This document shows, in pieces, positions 17,063 through 26,814 of a stretch of 64,000 bases of DNA; position 1 is the first letter of the stretch; each line of letters opens with the position of its first letter. Position numbers and translations under genes: made by a program. This DNA comes from Bradyrhizobium sp. (GTDB lineage Bacteria > Pseudomonadota > Alphaproteobacteria > Rhizobiales > Xanthobacteraceae). The notes below the pieces were generated by a model. It was not told the origin of the DNA, did no database searches, and was given only the letters and a program-made list of their open reading frames with translations. The stretch lies in NCBI RefSeq assembly GCF_016213215.1, contig NZ_JACRAW010000134.1, positions 1 through 64,000 of the forward strand, written 5' to 3'.

Positions 17063-17953
17063 TCACTTCACGCCCTCCCGCTGCTTCATGCGCGGATCGA
17101 GCGCGTCCCGCGCGGCATCGCCGATCAGGTTGATGGAAAGGATCGCGATGGACAGCAACACGCCCGGCCAGAAGATCAGGGCAGGCTTGATCTGGAAGTA
17201 CTGGCGGCCCTCTGCCATGATGTTGCCCCAGGTCGGCGTTTCCGGCGAGATGCCGGCGCCGAGGAAGGAGAGGATCGCCTCCGTCAGGATGGCGGAGGCG
17301 CAGACATAGGTGCCCTGCACGATCAGCGGGGCGATCGTGTTCGGCATCAGGTGTCGCCACATGATCTTCGGCAGGCTGGAGCCGACCGAGATCGCCGCTT
17401 CCACATAGGGCTCCTCGCGCGCCGACAACACCACCGAGCGCACCAGGCGCGCCACGCGCGGAATCTCCGGGATCGTGATCGCGACGAGCACGGTCCAGAG
17501 GCTGGCGCCGGAGAGCGACACGACGGCTATGGCAAGCAGGATGCTCGGGATCGCCATCAAGCCGTCCATCACCCGCATCATCACGGCATCCACCCATTTG
17601 AAGAAGCCTGAGACGAGGCCGATGAGGAGCCCGATCGCGACCGAAAGGACGGCCGCACCGACGCCGATAATCAGCGAGATGCGTCCGCCATGGATGATGC
17701 GGGACAACAGGTCGCGGCCGAAGGCGTCGGTGCCGAGCAGGAACTGCGCGCTGGACGGCTTCAGCCGCTGCGCCGGCGCAAGCTGGATCGGGTCGTGCGG
17801 GGCAAGCAGCGGCGCCAGGATCGACATCAGCACGATCAGGACGAGGCAGACCGTCGCGACCGCGATGATCGGCGTCGCCGTCAGGAATCCGAAGCGAGGC
17901 CGCAACGGTGTCGTGATCGGAATTGACGGTTCGGGAAGGGTTTCGATCGCCAT
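17063..17953 (-). CDS. ABC transporter permease (DppC-like)
   Basis: 296 residues. A short cytoplasmic N-tail is followed by a first membrane helix (PIIAVATVCLVLIVLMSILAP region), a DPI-rich periplasmic loop with LLGTDAFGRDLLSRIIHGGR (the family hallmark), and a BPD_transp_1 domain with the ATPase-contact EAA loop (EEPYVEAAISVGSSLPKI). The C-terminus ALDPRMKQ is typical. It forms the import channel with the adjacent permease; the stop and start of the two permease genes are 13 bases apart. Confidence 0.94.
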   Translation of the reverse strand: MAIETLPEPSIPITTPLRPRFGFLTATPIIAVATVCLVLIVLMSILAPLLAPHDPIQLAPAQRLKPSSAQFLLGTDAFGRDLLSRIIHGGRISLIIGVGAAVLSVAIGLLIGLVSGFFKWVDAVMMRVMDGLMAIPSILLAIAVVSLSGASLWTVLVAITIPEIPRVARLVRSVVLSAREEPYVEAAISVGSSLPKIMWRHLMPNTIAPLIVQGTYVCASAILTEAILSFLGAGISPETPTWGNIMAEGRQYFQIKPALIFWPGVLLSIAILSINLIGDAARDALDPRMKQREGVK

Positions 17954-17966
17954 CGGTCCCGACCTC

Positions 17967-18908
17967 TCAATACCGGATTCTGGGGTCGAGCAGGGTGTAG
18001 GCGACGTCGATCAGCAGATTGACCGTCACGTAGACCAGCGACGTCAGCAGGATCATCGCCTGGATCACCGGATAGTCGCGCGCCAGCACGGCATCGACGG
18101 TAAGCCGTCCGATGCCGGGGATGTTGAACACGCTCTCGGTGACCACGACCCCGGAGATCAGAAGCGCGAAGCCGGTGCCGATCACGGTGATCACGGGCAC
18201 CGCGGCGTTGCGCAACGCGTGTCGCAGCAGCACCGCGACCTCGTTGATGCCCTTGGCGCGTGCCGTCCTGACGTAATCCTCGCCGAGCACGTCGAGCATC
18301 GAGGCGCGCGTCATGCGCGCGATCAGCGCGACATAAATGAAGGACAGCGCGCACGTCGGCAGGATCATGCGCTCGAAGAACGGGCCGAAGCCCGTGGTGA
18401 TGCTCCTGAAGCCCTGCACCGGCACCCAGCGCAGGTCGATGGCGAAGATCTGGATCAGGACGTAGCCGATGACGAAGACGGGGACGGAAAAGCCCATCAC
18501 CGACAGTCCCATCACGAAGCGATCGATCCAGGTGCCGTGCTTCCAAGCCGCGATGACGCCGAGCGGCACTGCGACGACGACCGAAAGGATGATGGTGGAC
18601 AGTGCGATGGAGATCGAGGGCTCGACGCGCTGCCCGATCATCTTGAGGACCGGCACGTTCGAGATCAGCGACACGCCGAGGTCACCATGCAGCAGCCGGC
18701 CGATCCAGGTGAAGAACTGCTGATATAGCGGCTCGTTCAGGCCGAGCGAGGTGCGGATACGCTCGAGCTGTTCCGGTGATGCGTTGTCTCCGGCGAGAAT
18801 CGCGGCGGGGTCGCCCGGGGTGAGCCTGAGCAGGAGAAAAACGAACAGCGCGACCACTCCCATCACGGGAATGGCAGCGAGCACGCGGCGAAAGAGATAT
18901 CCGAGCAT
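17967..18908 (-). CDS. ABC transporter permease (DppB-like)
   Basis: 313 residues. The N-terminal helix (LFRRVLAAIPVMGVVALFVFLLLRL) and PGDPAAILAG match the DppB/OppB family. The ATPase-contact loop is DYVRTARAKGINEVAVLLRHALRN, and YTLLDPRIRY closes the protein. It should form the heteromeric inner-membrane channel with the DppC-like partner and the fused ATPase. The solute-binding protein of the system is probably the divergently encoded one at 20566-22158. Confidence 0.94.
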   Translation of the reverse strand: MLGYLFRRVLAAIPVMGVVALFVFLLLRLTPGDPAAILAGDNASPEQLERIRTSLGLNEPLYQQFFTWIGRLLHGDLGVSLISNVPVLKMIGQRVEPSISIALSTIILSVVVAVPLGVIAAWKHGTWIDRFVMGLSVMGFSVPVFVIGYVLIQIFAIDLRWVPVQGFRSITTGFGPFFERMILPTCALSFIYVALIARMTRASMLDVLGEDYVRTARAKGINEVAVLLRHALRNAAVPVITVIGTGFALLISGVVVTESVFNIPGIGRLTVDAVLARDYPVIQAMILLTSLVYVTVNLLIDVAYTLLDPRIRY

Positions 18909-19048
18909 CCTAATCCATTGCGCTAAGCGTCAATCACGTTCCGTGGTCGTCCGCCTTGTCCCCCGGCCAAGCGTACCATTTGCGACGCCCGGCATTCCAC
19001 CCAATCAAGCGTACCAATTGAGCAAATCCTGTGCCATTGGAAGCGCTT

Positions 19049-19152
19049 GTCATTCGGGATGGTCCACCGAACTCGGGTTTACCCGAGTTCGGCGATCTGA
19101 CTGTCGAAGCCGGCTGGAGCCGACTGATGCTTGGCATCGCCCCGGAATGACG
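19049..19152. repeat. Degraded type B repeat containing a perfect 12-bp hairpin
   Basis: The ends TCATTCGGGATG and GCCCCGGAATGACG are those of the type B repeats. Inside, CCGAACTCGGGT-TT-ACCCGAGTTCGG at 19067-19092 is a perfect stem. It lies in the 253-base gap between the M20 peptidase gene and the DppB-like gene on the same strand. No T-run follows on either strand, so it is not a classic terminator. Confidence 0.6.
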
Positions 19153-19161
19153 GCTGCGCGC

Positions 19162-20292
<1,131 letters not shown>

Positions 20293-20565
20293 TAGTTGGC
20301 TCTTAAGTTGATCCTAGGCGTCGATCGAATGGATGGGCTCGGCGCGCTTACGAGACGGCGTGGCGTTGGCTTTGTAAAGCGAAATAGGGCGGGCGGTCCC
20401 CGGACCGGCAGCACTCCCCATGCAACGAAACCGGATTGACGGCCCCCTGTCTTGATGCAAGTCTCAAAATTCGAGGCATTGCAGCATGTTAGTTCGCCTA
20501 AATAACGGACCGCATGCACACGGAATGTCCTGCCTTTGACCAGTTTCACGTCAGGAGAAACTCGA

Positions 20566-22158
20566 ATGTCCAACTTCTCGCGCTGGCGACGTACCGCACT
20601 GTCGGCCATTGCGCTCTCGGTCGCGTTGATTTCGCCGGCCTTCGCCGCGGGCAAGACCCTCACAGCGGTGATGCACTCCGATCTGCGCACCCTCGATCCA
20701 GGGTTCACCACAGCGTACATCACTCGCGATCACGGCTACATGATCTACGATACGCTGCTGTCGACCGATGCCAACTTCAAGGTCCAGCCGCAGATGGCGG
20801 AGTGGAAGGTCTCCGACGACAAGCTCACCTACACCTTCACCTTGCGCGACGGACTGAAATGGCATGACGGCGCGCCGGTGACGGCGGAAGATTGCGTCGC
20901 GTCCCTGCAGCGGTGGGGCAGGAACGATGGCATGGGTCAGAAGCTGATGGATTTCACCGCCAGCATCGAGGCCACCGACGCCAAGACCATCACGCTGAAG
21001 CTGAAGCAGCCCTACGGGCTGGTGCTGGAGTCGATCGCCAAGCCGTCTTCGCTGGTGCCCTTCATGATGCCGAAGCGGCTCGCCGAGACAGAGAAGGGCA
21101 AGCAGATTTCGGAGCACATCGGCTCGGGACCGTTCAAGTTTGTATTCTCGGAGTTCCAGCCCGGCGTGAAGGCGGTCTATGTCAAGAACCCCGACTACGT
21201 GCCGCGCAAGGAGCCGGCGAGCTGGACGGCCGGCGGCAAGGTGGTGAAGGTCGATCGCGTCGAATGGATCACCATGCCGGATGCGCAGACCGCGGTGAAC
21301 GCGCTGCAGTCGGGCGATGTCGACTTCATGGAGAACCCGTCCTTCGACCTGTTGCCGATCCTCGAAGGCAACAAGGACATCAAGGTCGAAACCTTGAACA
21401 AGTTCGGCTTCCAGACCCTCGGTCGCATGAACTTCCTGTTGCCGCCGTTTGACAACGTCAAGGTACGCCGCGCGGCCATGCTGGCGATGAACCAGAAGGA
21501 CGTGCTCGACGCGCTGGTCGGCAATCCCAAGTACTACAAGATCTGCGGTGCATTCTTCATCTGCGACACTCCGCTGGCGACGGACGTCGGATCGGAAAAG
21601 CTGGTGAAGGGCAGCGGCATGGCGGAAGCGAAGAAAGCGCTCGCCGAGTCCGGCTATGATGGCACGCCGATCGCGATCATGGCGCCCGGTGACGTCGTGA
21701 CCCTGAAGGCGCAGCCGATTGTCGCGGCGCAGCTGTTGCGCGAAGCCGGCTTCAAGGTCGATCTCCAGGCCACCGACTGGCAGACCGTGGTCGCTCGGCG
21801 TGCCAGCCAGAAGCCGGTGAAGGAGGGCGGCTGGAACATGTTCTTCACCAACTGGGTCGCCGCCGACGTGATGAACCCGATCGCCAACGTTTCGATCGGC
21901 GGTCGCGGCAAGAATGGCGGCTGGTTTGGCTGGGCGGAGGACGCAAAGATCGAGGAGCTGAAGGATGTCTTCGTGCGCGCCTCTTCGCCGGACGAGCAGA
22001 AGAAGATCGCCGCCGACATCCAGAAGCAGGCCTTCGAGCAGGTCATCTATATCCCGCTCGGCCAGTATCTTGCGCCGAGCGCCTGGCGGAAGTCGCTGAC
22101 CGGCGTGCTCGACGGCCCGGCAACCCCGGTGTTCTGGAACATCGAGAAGAAGGATTAG
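20566..22158 (+). CDS. ABC transporter substrate-binding protein (family 5)
   Basis: 530 residues from ATG 20566, with AGGAGA seven bases upstream. A signal peptide (MSNFSRWRRTALSAIALSVA, cleavage after AFA near residue 27) directs it to the periplasm. The SBP_bac_5 domain is evident in RTLDPGFTTAYITRDHGYM, WKVSDDKLTYTFTLRDGLKWHDG and IGSGPFKFVFSEFQPG. It binds a peptide-like ligand for import and is encoded divergently from the M20/permease/ATPase block, so it is the probable partner of that transporter. The 273-base space to the M20 gene should hold both promoters. Confidence 0.94.
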   Translation: MSNFSRWRRTALSAIALSVALISPAFAAGKTLTAVMHSDLRTLDPGFTTAYITRDHGYMIYDTLLSTDANFKVQPQMAEWKVSDDKLTYTFTLRDGLKWHDGAPVTAEDCVASLQRWGRNDGMGQKLMDFTASIEATDAKTITLKLKQPYGLVLESIAKPSSLVPFMMPKRLAETEKGKQISEHIGSGPFKFVFSEFQPGVKAVYVKNPDYVPRKEPASWTAGGKVVKVDRVEWITMPDAQTAVNALQSGDVDFMENPSFDLLPILEGNKDIKVETLNKFGFQTLGRMNFLLPPFDNVKVRRAAMLAMNQKDVLDALVGNPKYYKICGAFFICDTPLATDVGSEKLVKGSGMAEAKKALAESGYDGTPIAIMAPGDVVTLKAQPIVAAQLLREAGFKVDLQATDWQTVVARRASQKPVKEGGWNMFFTNWVAADVMNPIANVSIGGRGKNGGWFGWAEDAKIEELKDVFVRASSPDEQKKIAADIQKQAFEQVIYIPLGQYLAPSAWRKSLTGVLDGPATPVFWNIEKKD

Positions 22159-22303
22159 GGCGAGGGACCTGATCCGGACGCAATGCGCGATGGCCGGGGC
22201 CTTGCCCCGGCCATTTGCGTATTGCGGCTCAGAGCCTGGCGCGACAAGACGCTGGCCGAGAGTCCTCCGGGTGTTTGATGGCGGTGCGCTCAAGCTTGAG
22301 CAT

Positions 22304-22390
22304 TGGTGCGGGCGGTGGGACTCGAACCCACACGACGTTGCCATCGAGGGATTTTAAGTCCCTTGCGTCTACCAGTTCCGCCACGTCCGC
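22304..22390 (-). tRNA. tRNA-Leu (anticodon UAA), CCA encoded
   Basis: Read on the minus strand it begins GCGGACGTGGCGGAACTGG and ends in an encoded CCA at 22306-22304. The anticodon arm is AGGGA-CTTAAAA-TCCCT, giving anticodon TAA. A variable arm of the class II kind (CGATGGCAACG) and the T-arm GGGTTCGAGTCCC are present. The acceptor stem pairs at six of seven positions; position 5-68 is A-C, an unusual mismatch. A GCTCAAGCTTGAGC palindrome lies just downstream at 22288-22301. Confidence 0.95.
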
Positions 22391-22690
22391 ATTGATTCAG
22401 CGAGATCAGATACTTAGCGCGTTTTCCGCCCGTTTGGAATGAGCTTGTCCGGCCGGAGAGATGGCACTTCCTTAAAGAAGCCGCCGGCCCAAGGCAAAGG
22501 TAAAGGCAAAGCCTCAATGCGGACATCCGGCCTTGCTTAGAGCATGATCCGGAAGGTGGGGCGTGGTTTTCCTCGCGGCAAACGGCAAAGCGTTGCGCAA
22601 GGATCATGCTCCAGCAAAACGGACCTGAAGCGCTACGGCATAAACCCGTCGCTTTAGGCAATCTCAATCGAAACAGGTTACTAGAGCCGC
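22391..22690. other. Intergenic stretch upstream of tRNA-Leu and the lipoprotein gene
   Basis: No coding frame is supported here. It should contain the tRNA promoter (minus strand) and the lipoprotein promoter (plus strand). The only clear structure is the AGCATGATCC...GGATCATGCT element at 22541-22611. Confidence 0.6.
22541..22611. repeat. GATCATGCT-type palindromic repeat, copy 1
   Basis: AGCATGATCC at 22541-22550 is matched by GGATCATGCT at 22601-22610, with CGGCAAACGG-type text between. A second copy of the family lies at 62450-62547. Sequences of this form are scattered between genes in Bradyrhizobium-like genomes (recollection). Confidence 0.75.
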
Positions 22691-23116
22691 ATGTCCGTTC
22701 GTACCTTCACCTGCCGGGCCGCCGCGCCGGCGTTTCTCGCGCTCCTTGCGCTAGGCGCGATGCTGGGGGGGTGCGCCAGCGTGGGCGACAACGTCAGCAC
22801 GGCCTTTGCCGACCCTGCCAAATATGAATTGTGGGACTGCAAGCAGCTCGAGCCCGAACGCAAGCGGCTCGCCACTCGCTCTGCCGAACTGGAAGGCCTG
22901 ATGGCGAAAGCCGAGACCGGCGTGGCCGGCCCGCTGGTCGCCGAAATGGCCTACCGTAACGAGCACATCGCGGTGCGCGGGCAGGCGCGCTTTGCCGACG
23001 AGGCCTGGCAGCGCAACCGGTGTCGCGAGGGCGCTTCCGCAGGGGATTCGTCGGGCGCGCCGCCGGTCCGCCCGAAATTTCCGTCGCCGCCAAAATCCGG
23101 AAGCGCGGTCTACTGA
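22691..23116 (+). CDS. Putative lipoprotein
   Basis: 141 residues. A signal sequence of hydrophobic Leu/Ala residues (13-25) ends in the lipobox LGGC with Cys28 as the lipid-bearing residue. The mature part (DPAKYELWDCKQLEPERKRL onward) has two further Cys that could pair, a helical charged region and a Pro/Ser-rich tail. It is expected in the outer or inner membrane facing the periplasm. The function is unknown. Its last 7 bases overlap the 3' end of the convergent FAD monooxygenase gene. Confidence 0.85.
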   Translation: MSVRTFTCRAAAPAFLALLALGAMLGGCASVGDNVSTAFADPAKYELWDCKQLEPERKRLATRSAELEGLMAKAETGVAGPLVAEMAYRNEHIAVRGQARFADEAWQRNRCREGASAGDSSGAPPVRPKFPSPPKSGSAVY

Positions 23117-24348
23117 GCCGTTGAGAGGCTGGCGCCCTGCGGCGGCCGATCGAGCCGCCAGCTGTAGATCCACTCCTGTCGCGCGAGCATGCGCTGCGCG
23201 CCGAGCGCGCGGATCACGGTGTCGCGTGCCAGCGCCATGGGCCCGGTGAGGTGATAGATGTGCCCGGCCTGCCGCGCGGTCCGCTGCACCCGCATGACGC
23301 GGGCGCGCCGTAGATCCCCATAACGTTTGAAAGTCGCGGTCACCTCCGCCGGGCTTGCCGCACCGTCAGCCAACAGGTTGGCGAGCACCGCCGCATCCTC
23401 GATCGCCATGGCGGCGCCCTGCGCGGCGAAGGGCAGCATGGCGTGCACGGCATCGCCGAGCAGCGCCACCGGGCCCTTGCTCCATGGGCTGCCTTCCGGG
23501 ACTCCGAACAGGCCCCATTTGAGCCACTTGTCGACCGCGCCCACGATCATCCGCGCCGGGGCCGGCCACTGCGATGGCGAGAACACGTCCCTGATCTCGA
23601 ACGCGTCGCCCGGCGGGCTCACGCCAGGCCGGTTCCAGGTTCCGGGTACGACTGCGACCACGTTGATCTTGCGTCCGCCGGAGATCGGATAGACCACCAG
23701 GTGCGCATTCGGGCCCATCCACAGCTGCACGCGCCGCGCGCTGTACTCGCGCGGCAATTGCGAGATCTCCAGCGTCGCGCGCCAGGCGATCAGGCCGGAG
23801 AAGCGCGGCTGCACTTCCGGGAAGATGTGTTGGCGCACGGTCGACCACACGCCGTCGGCTCCGATCAGCGCCGTTGCCAGCTCCTGCTGGTGCGAACTGC
23901 CGTTGCGATAGGCGACCGTCAGTCCCTTGGCGTGGGGAGCGGTGTCCTCGAAATGGCATCCGAGTCGCAGCTCGATATGCGGATTCTCACTGGCCTGGGC
24001 CGCCAGGGCCTGCTGCAGCTCGCCGCGATGGACCACCCAATAGGGCGCACCGGCCCGGGCGCTTGCGGCATCTCCCAGGGGCAGGCGCACGAGCTCGCCG
24101 CCGGCCCGCGCGCTCATGATGCTGATCGCCTCGGGGACGACCGCCTGCAGGGCGAGGCGCTCCTGTAGACCGAGACCAGTCAACACGCGGCTGGCGTTTG
24201 GGGAGAGTTGCAGTCCGGCGCCGACCTCTTCGAGGTGATCGGACTTCTCCAGCACAACGACGCGGAAGCCCTTCGACGCAAGGGTCAGCGATGCCGTCAA
24301 TCCGCCGATTCCGGCACCCACGACGATGATGGTACGCGAGGCCGACAT
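23110..24348 (-). CDS. FAD-dependent monooxygenase (salicylate/3-hydroxybenzoate hydroxylase-like)
   Basis: 412 residues. The dinucleotide fold VVGAGIGGLTASLTLASKGF sits at residues 9-28. The second FAD motif is ALLGDAVHAMLPFAAQGAAMAIEDA at about 285-309, and the DG-type motif is IGADGVWSTVR. This group hydroxylates aromatic acids using NAD(P)H and O2 in the cytoplasm. The substrate is not resolvable. The small zinc-finger gene lies 12 bases upstream on the same strand, so the two are likely co-transcribed. Confidence 0.9.
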   Translation of the reverse strand: MSASRTIIVVGAGIGGLTASLTLASKGFRVVVLEKSDHLEEVGAGLQLSPNASRVLTGLGLQERLALQAVVPEAISIMSARAGGELVRLPLGDAASARAGAPYWVVHRGELQQALAAQASENPHIELRLGCHFEDTAPHAKGLTVAYRNGSSHQQELATALIGADGVWSTVRQHIFPEVQPRFSGLIAWRATLEISQLPREYSARRVQLWMGPNAHLVVYPISGGRKINVVAVVPGTWNRPGVSPPGDAFEIRDVFSPSQWPAPARMIVGAVDKWLKWGLFGVPEGSPWSKGPVALLGDAVHAMLPFAAQGAAMAIEDAAVLANLLADGAASPAEVTATFKRYGDLRRARVMRVQRTARQAGHIYHLTGPMALARDTVIRALGAQRMLARQEWIYSWRLDRPPQGASLSTAQ

Positions 24349-24360
24349 GTGCGCCTCCGA

Positions 24361-24606
24361 TCAGGCAGCCTTGTCCTTCAGGACGCATTCCGGCGGGCGG
24401 GCTTCGCCTTCGCCTAGATCCGCCGCGAAGCGGTACAGCGTCGAGCAGTAAGGACAGATGATTTCGCTGTCGTTGCCGAGATCGAGGAAGACGTGCGGGT
24501 GATCGAACGGCGGATTGGCACCCACGCACATGAACTCCTGCGAGCCAATCTCGATGACGGCTACGCCGGCATCGTTGTGGAAATGCGGAACGACATGATC
24601 AGACAT
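24361..24606 (-). CDS. Zinc-finger (CHCC) domain protein
   Basis: 81 residues. The text FMCVGANPPFDHPHVFLDLG...CPYCSTLYRF matches the zf-CHCC family found in the NDUFS6 complex I subunit and small bacterial proteins, with Cys27, His36 or His38, Cys51 and Cys54 as the likely zinc ligands. It is directly upstream of the FAD monooxygenase gene (12 bases). In many alphaproteobacteria such a protein is encoded singly and its role is unknown; a link to complex I is possible but not shown here. Confidence 0.88.
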   Translation of the reverse strand: MSDHVVPHFHNDAGVAVIEIGSQEFMCVGANPPFDHPHVFLDLGNDSEIICPYCSTLYRFAADLGEGEARPPECVLKDKAA

Positions 24607-24881
24607 CGTAGTTCACCTTGAGTGGCAATGGCGGCAGATACGTGAACCGGCGCAGCACACCCTGTGGCGCGCACCATAACGGCGGGTCCCATTGATTGCT
24701 AGTACAGCGAAATCGTAGTTTCGCAACGGCCCCATGCTGATTTGAGCATCGGAATTCGACACAATCTTGCTGTTTCCGAGAAGCCCTTCTTTCGTCGGGG
24801 CCGTTGTGCCTCAAATTTGGCGCACTATGTCATGGCAGGGAAAATTTTGCAGGCAGGCGCGAGATCATTAGGCTTTTCCGA

Positions 24882-26021
24882 ATGAGCTGGTTGCGAATCG
24901 GCTTTGCCGTGACGGGTATGACGGCATGCGCGCTTGCGTTCGCGATGATCCTGCCGCATGCCCGGCAGGCCGGCGCGGTGCTGGCTGCGCAGGAGGACCC
25001 GGCGGAACTGTCCGAGCTCAAGCTCAATTCCCTCTTGCGAAATGACCGGGGCGTGCTCGCCCAGAACATCGAGCAGGCGCTGGCTGCCAAGGACGCCGAT
25101 CTGGCCAACAGCTTTGTCGAACTGGCACGGTCGCGCGGCATTGAATTACCGGACGAATTGTCGCGCCGGGTCAGCGATGCGGTTGCCGAAGAAGCTTCCA
25201 CCTCACACGCGGTCAGAAGCTTCGCGACGGGGCTTGTGACCGGCCAAGTCGATGATGCGGCAAGCCTGACGGGAACGGTTGCCGGCGATCTGATCGTGTT
25301 CGGCGACATCAGGGACGTCGTGCGCGAAGGCAAACACCTGGCGACGGGCGAGGAGACCGACCACCTGGTGCTGGGCCTGGCTGCGGCGGGGCTGGTCGTG
25401 ACCGGGGCCACCTATCTATCCGCGGGCGGGGCTCTGCCCGCGCGCGCCGGGCTCACTCTGGTCAAGGGCGCCCGCAAGGTCGGACGACTTGGCGAGGGGC
25501 TCGCCAAATGGGCCGGCCGTTCCGCGCGCGAAATGGTCGATGCCCCGATGTTGCAGAAGGCGGTTGCGTCAGGCTCGGTGATGCGGCCGGGACAAACGGT
25601 CAGCGCGATCAAGGCGGCCTTTCGCGCCGAAAAGGCCGGCGCCCTGCTGCGGCTGGGCAAGGATGTCGGACGCATCACCGAGAAGACCGGTACGCGCGGG
25701 GCGCTCGAGATGCTGCGTATCGCCGAGGGGCCGAAGGATGTCGCGCGCGCCGCGCGGCTTGCCGAGTCCCAGGGCGGCAAGACGCGCGCCATCATCAAGC
25801 TGCTGGGTCGCGGCGCGCTGCTTCTGGCCGGCGGCGTGTTCGACCTCGCGCTGTCGCTGTTCAGTGCGCTGCTCGCGCTGTTCGGCCTGGTGTCGTCGAT
25901 CAAGGCAACGACCGAAAGGCTGACGCAGTCCTGGCTCGATCGCCGCAAGGCGCGGCGGTTGCGCCGGCGGCAGACCGCACTTTCCGAACCCGCACTTCCG
26001 GGCGTCGCTGCATCGGCCTAA
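24882..26021 (+). CDS. Hypothetical membrane protein
   Basis: 379 residues from ATG 24882; a TTG at 24804 would add 26 unlikely residues. An N-terminal membrane or signal-anchor helix (about 4-22) is followed by a helical charged region, a hydrophobic segment near 165-190 (VLGLAAAGLVVTGATYLSAG), an Ala/Lys/Arg-rich helical stretch, and a long hydrophobic run near 310-345 before a very basic tail (RRKARRLRRRQ). I do not recognise a domain. The layout suggests an inner-membrane protein with a cytoplasmic basic end. The next gene starts 37 bases downstream. Confidence 0.78.
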   Translation: MSWLRIGFAVTGMTACALAFAMILPHARQAGAVLAAQEDPAELSELKLNSLLRNDRGVLAQNIEQALAAKDADLANSFVELARSRGIELPDELSRRVSDAVAEEASTSHAVRSFATGLVTGQVDDAASLTGTVAGDLIVFGDIRDVVREGKHLATGEETDHLVLGLAAAGLVVTGATYLSAGGALPARAGLTLVKGARKVGRLGEGLAKWAGRSAREMVDAPMLQKAVASGSVMRPGQTVSAIKAAFRAEKAGALLRLGKDVGRITEKTGTRGALEMLRIAEGPKDVARAARLAESQGGKTRAIIKLLGRGALLLAGGVFDLALSLFSALLALFGLVSSIKATTERLTQSWLDRRKARRLRRRQTALSEPALPGVAASA

Positions 26022-26058
26022 GTTCGGGCCATTCTCCCAAAAAGGCGCGGAACCATCG

Positions 26059-26814
26059 ATGCCGAATTTTCGCAACGGCGCAGTTGAAATTGCGTATCTC
26101 GATGAAGGCGAGGGCGAGCCGATCGTGCTGGTGCACGGCTTTGCCTCGAGCAAGAACGTGAACTGGGTCTATCCGACCTGGGTCTCGGAGCTGAGGAAGA
26201 ACGGCCGCCGCGTGATCGCGCTCGACAACCGCGGCCATGGCGAGTCGGAGAAGCTTTACGATCCCGCGCAATATGCCATTCCGTCAATGGCTAGCGACAT
26301 CCTCGCGCTGCTTGACCACCTCGGCATCCCGCAGGCCGATGTCATGGGCTATTCGCTGGGCGGGCGCCTGACGGCTTGGCTCGGAGTGAACGAGCCGCAG
26401 CGGCTGCGCTCGGCGATCCTCGGGGGCATCGGCGTTGGCGGCCTGATCGAGGGAACCGGGCCCGGCGAGAACGTGGCGCGGGCGCTGGAAGCGCCCTCGC
26501 TTGATCACGTAAGCGATCCGGTCGGCCGCACGTTCCGTGCCTTTGCCGATCAAACCCGCTCGGACCGCCGGGCGCTTACGGCTTGTCTCCGCGGCTCGCG
26601 CGGCCTGATGACGAAGGAGGAAGCCGCACAGATTTCCGTGCCGGTTCTGATCGCGGTCGGCACGGCGGATGAAATCGCGGGCTCCGCCAGCGCGCTCGGC
26701 GACATCATTCCGGGCTCGGAAGTGCTCGACATCCCCAACCGCGATCACATGCGCGCGGTCGGCGACAAGGTCTACAAGACCGGCGTGCTGGATTTCCTTT
26801 CGCGCCAGGCCTGA
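26059..26814 (+). CDS. Alpha/beta hydrolase
   Basis: 251 residues of the alpha/beta-hydrolase fold: VLVHGFASSKNVNW (oxyanion loop) near 23-36, the nucleophile elbow GYSLGG with Ser99, a late acid within LIAVGTADEIAG, and His in IPNRDHMRAVGDK. It has no signal peptide and is likely a cytoplasmic esterase or lactonase-type enzyme; the substrate is unknown. Its last 43 bases overlap the 3' end of the convergent membrane-protein gene. Confidence 0.92.
   Translation: MPNFRNGAVEIAYLDEGEGEPIVLVHGFASSKNVNWVYPTWVSELRKNGRRVIALDNRGHGESEKLYDPAQYAIPSMASDILALLDHLGIPQADVMGYSLGGRLTAWLGVNEPQRLRSAILGGIGVGGLIEGTGPGENVARALEAPSLDHVSDPVGRTFRAFADQTRSDRRALTACLRGSRGLMTKEEAAQISVPVLIAVGTADEIAGSASALGDIIPGSEVLDIPNRDHMRAVGDKVYKTGVLDFLSRQA

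Noticed and set aside
22288..22301. GCTCAAGCTTGAGC palindrome as a tRNA terminator
   Set aside because: It is a 7-bp self-complementary site with no loop and no T-run on the tRNA strand, so termination is not supported.
20551..22344. 597-codon minus-strand frame opposite the solute-binding protein gene
   Set aside because: It is the antisense shadow of a clear signal-peptide-bearing SBP gene.
22304..26021. tRNA-Leu as an integration site of a genomic island
   Set aside because: No integrase is adjacent and no repeat of the tRNA 3' end was found in the window.
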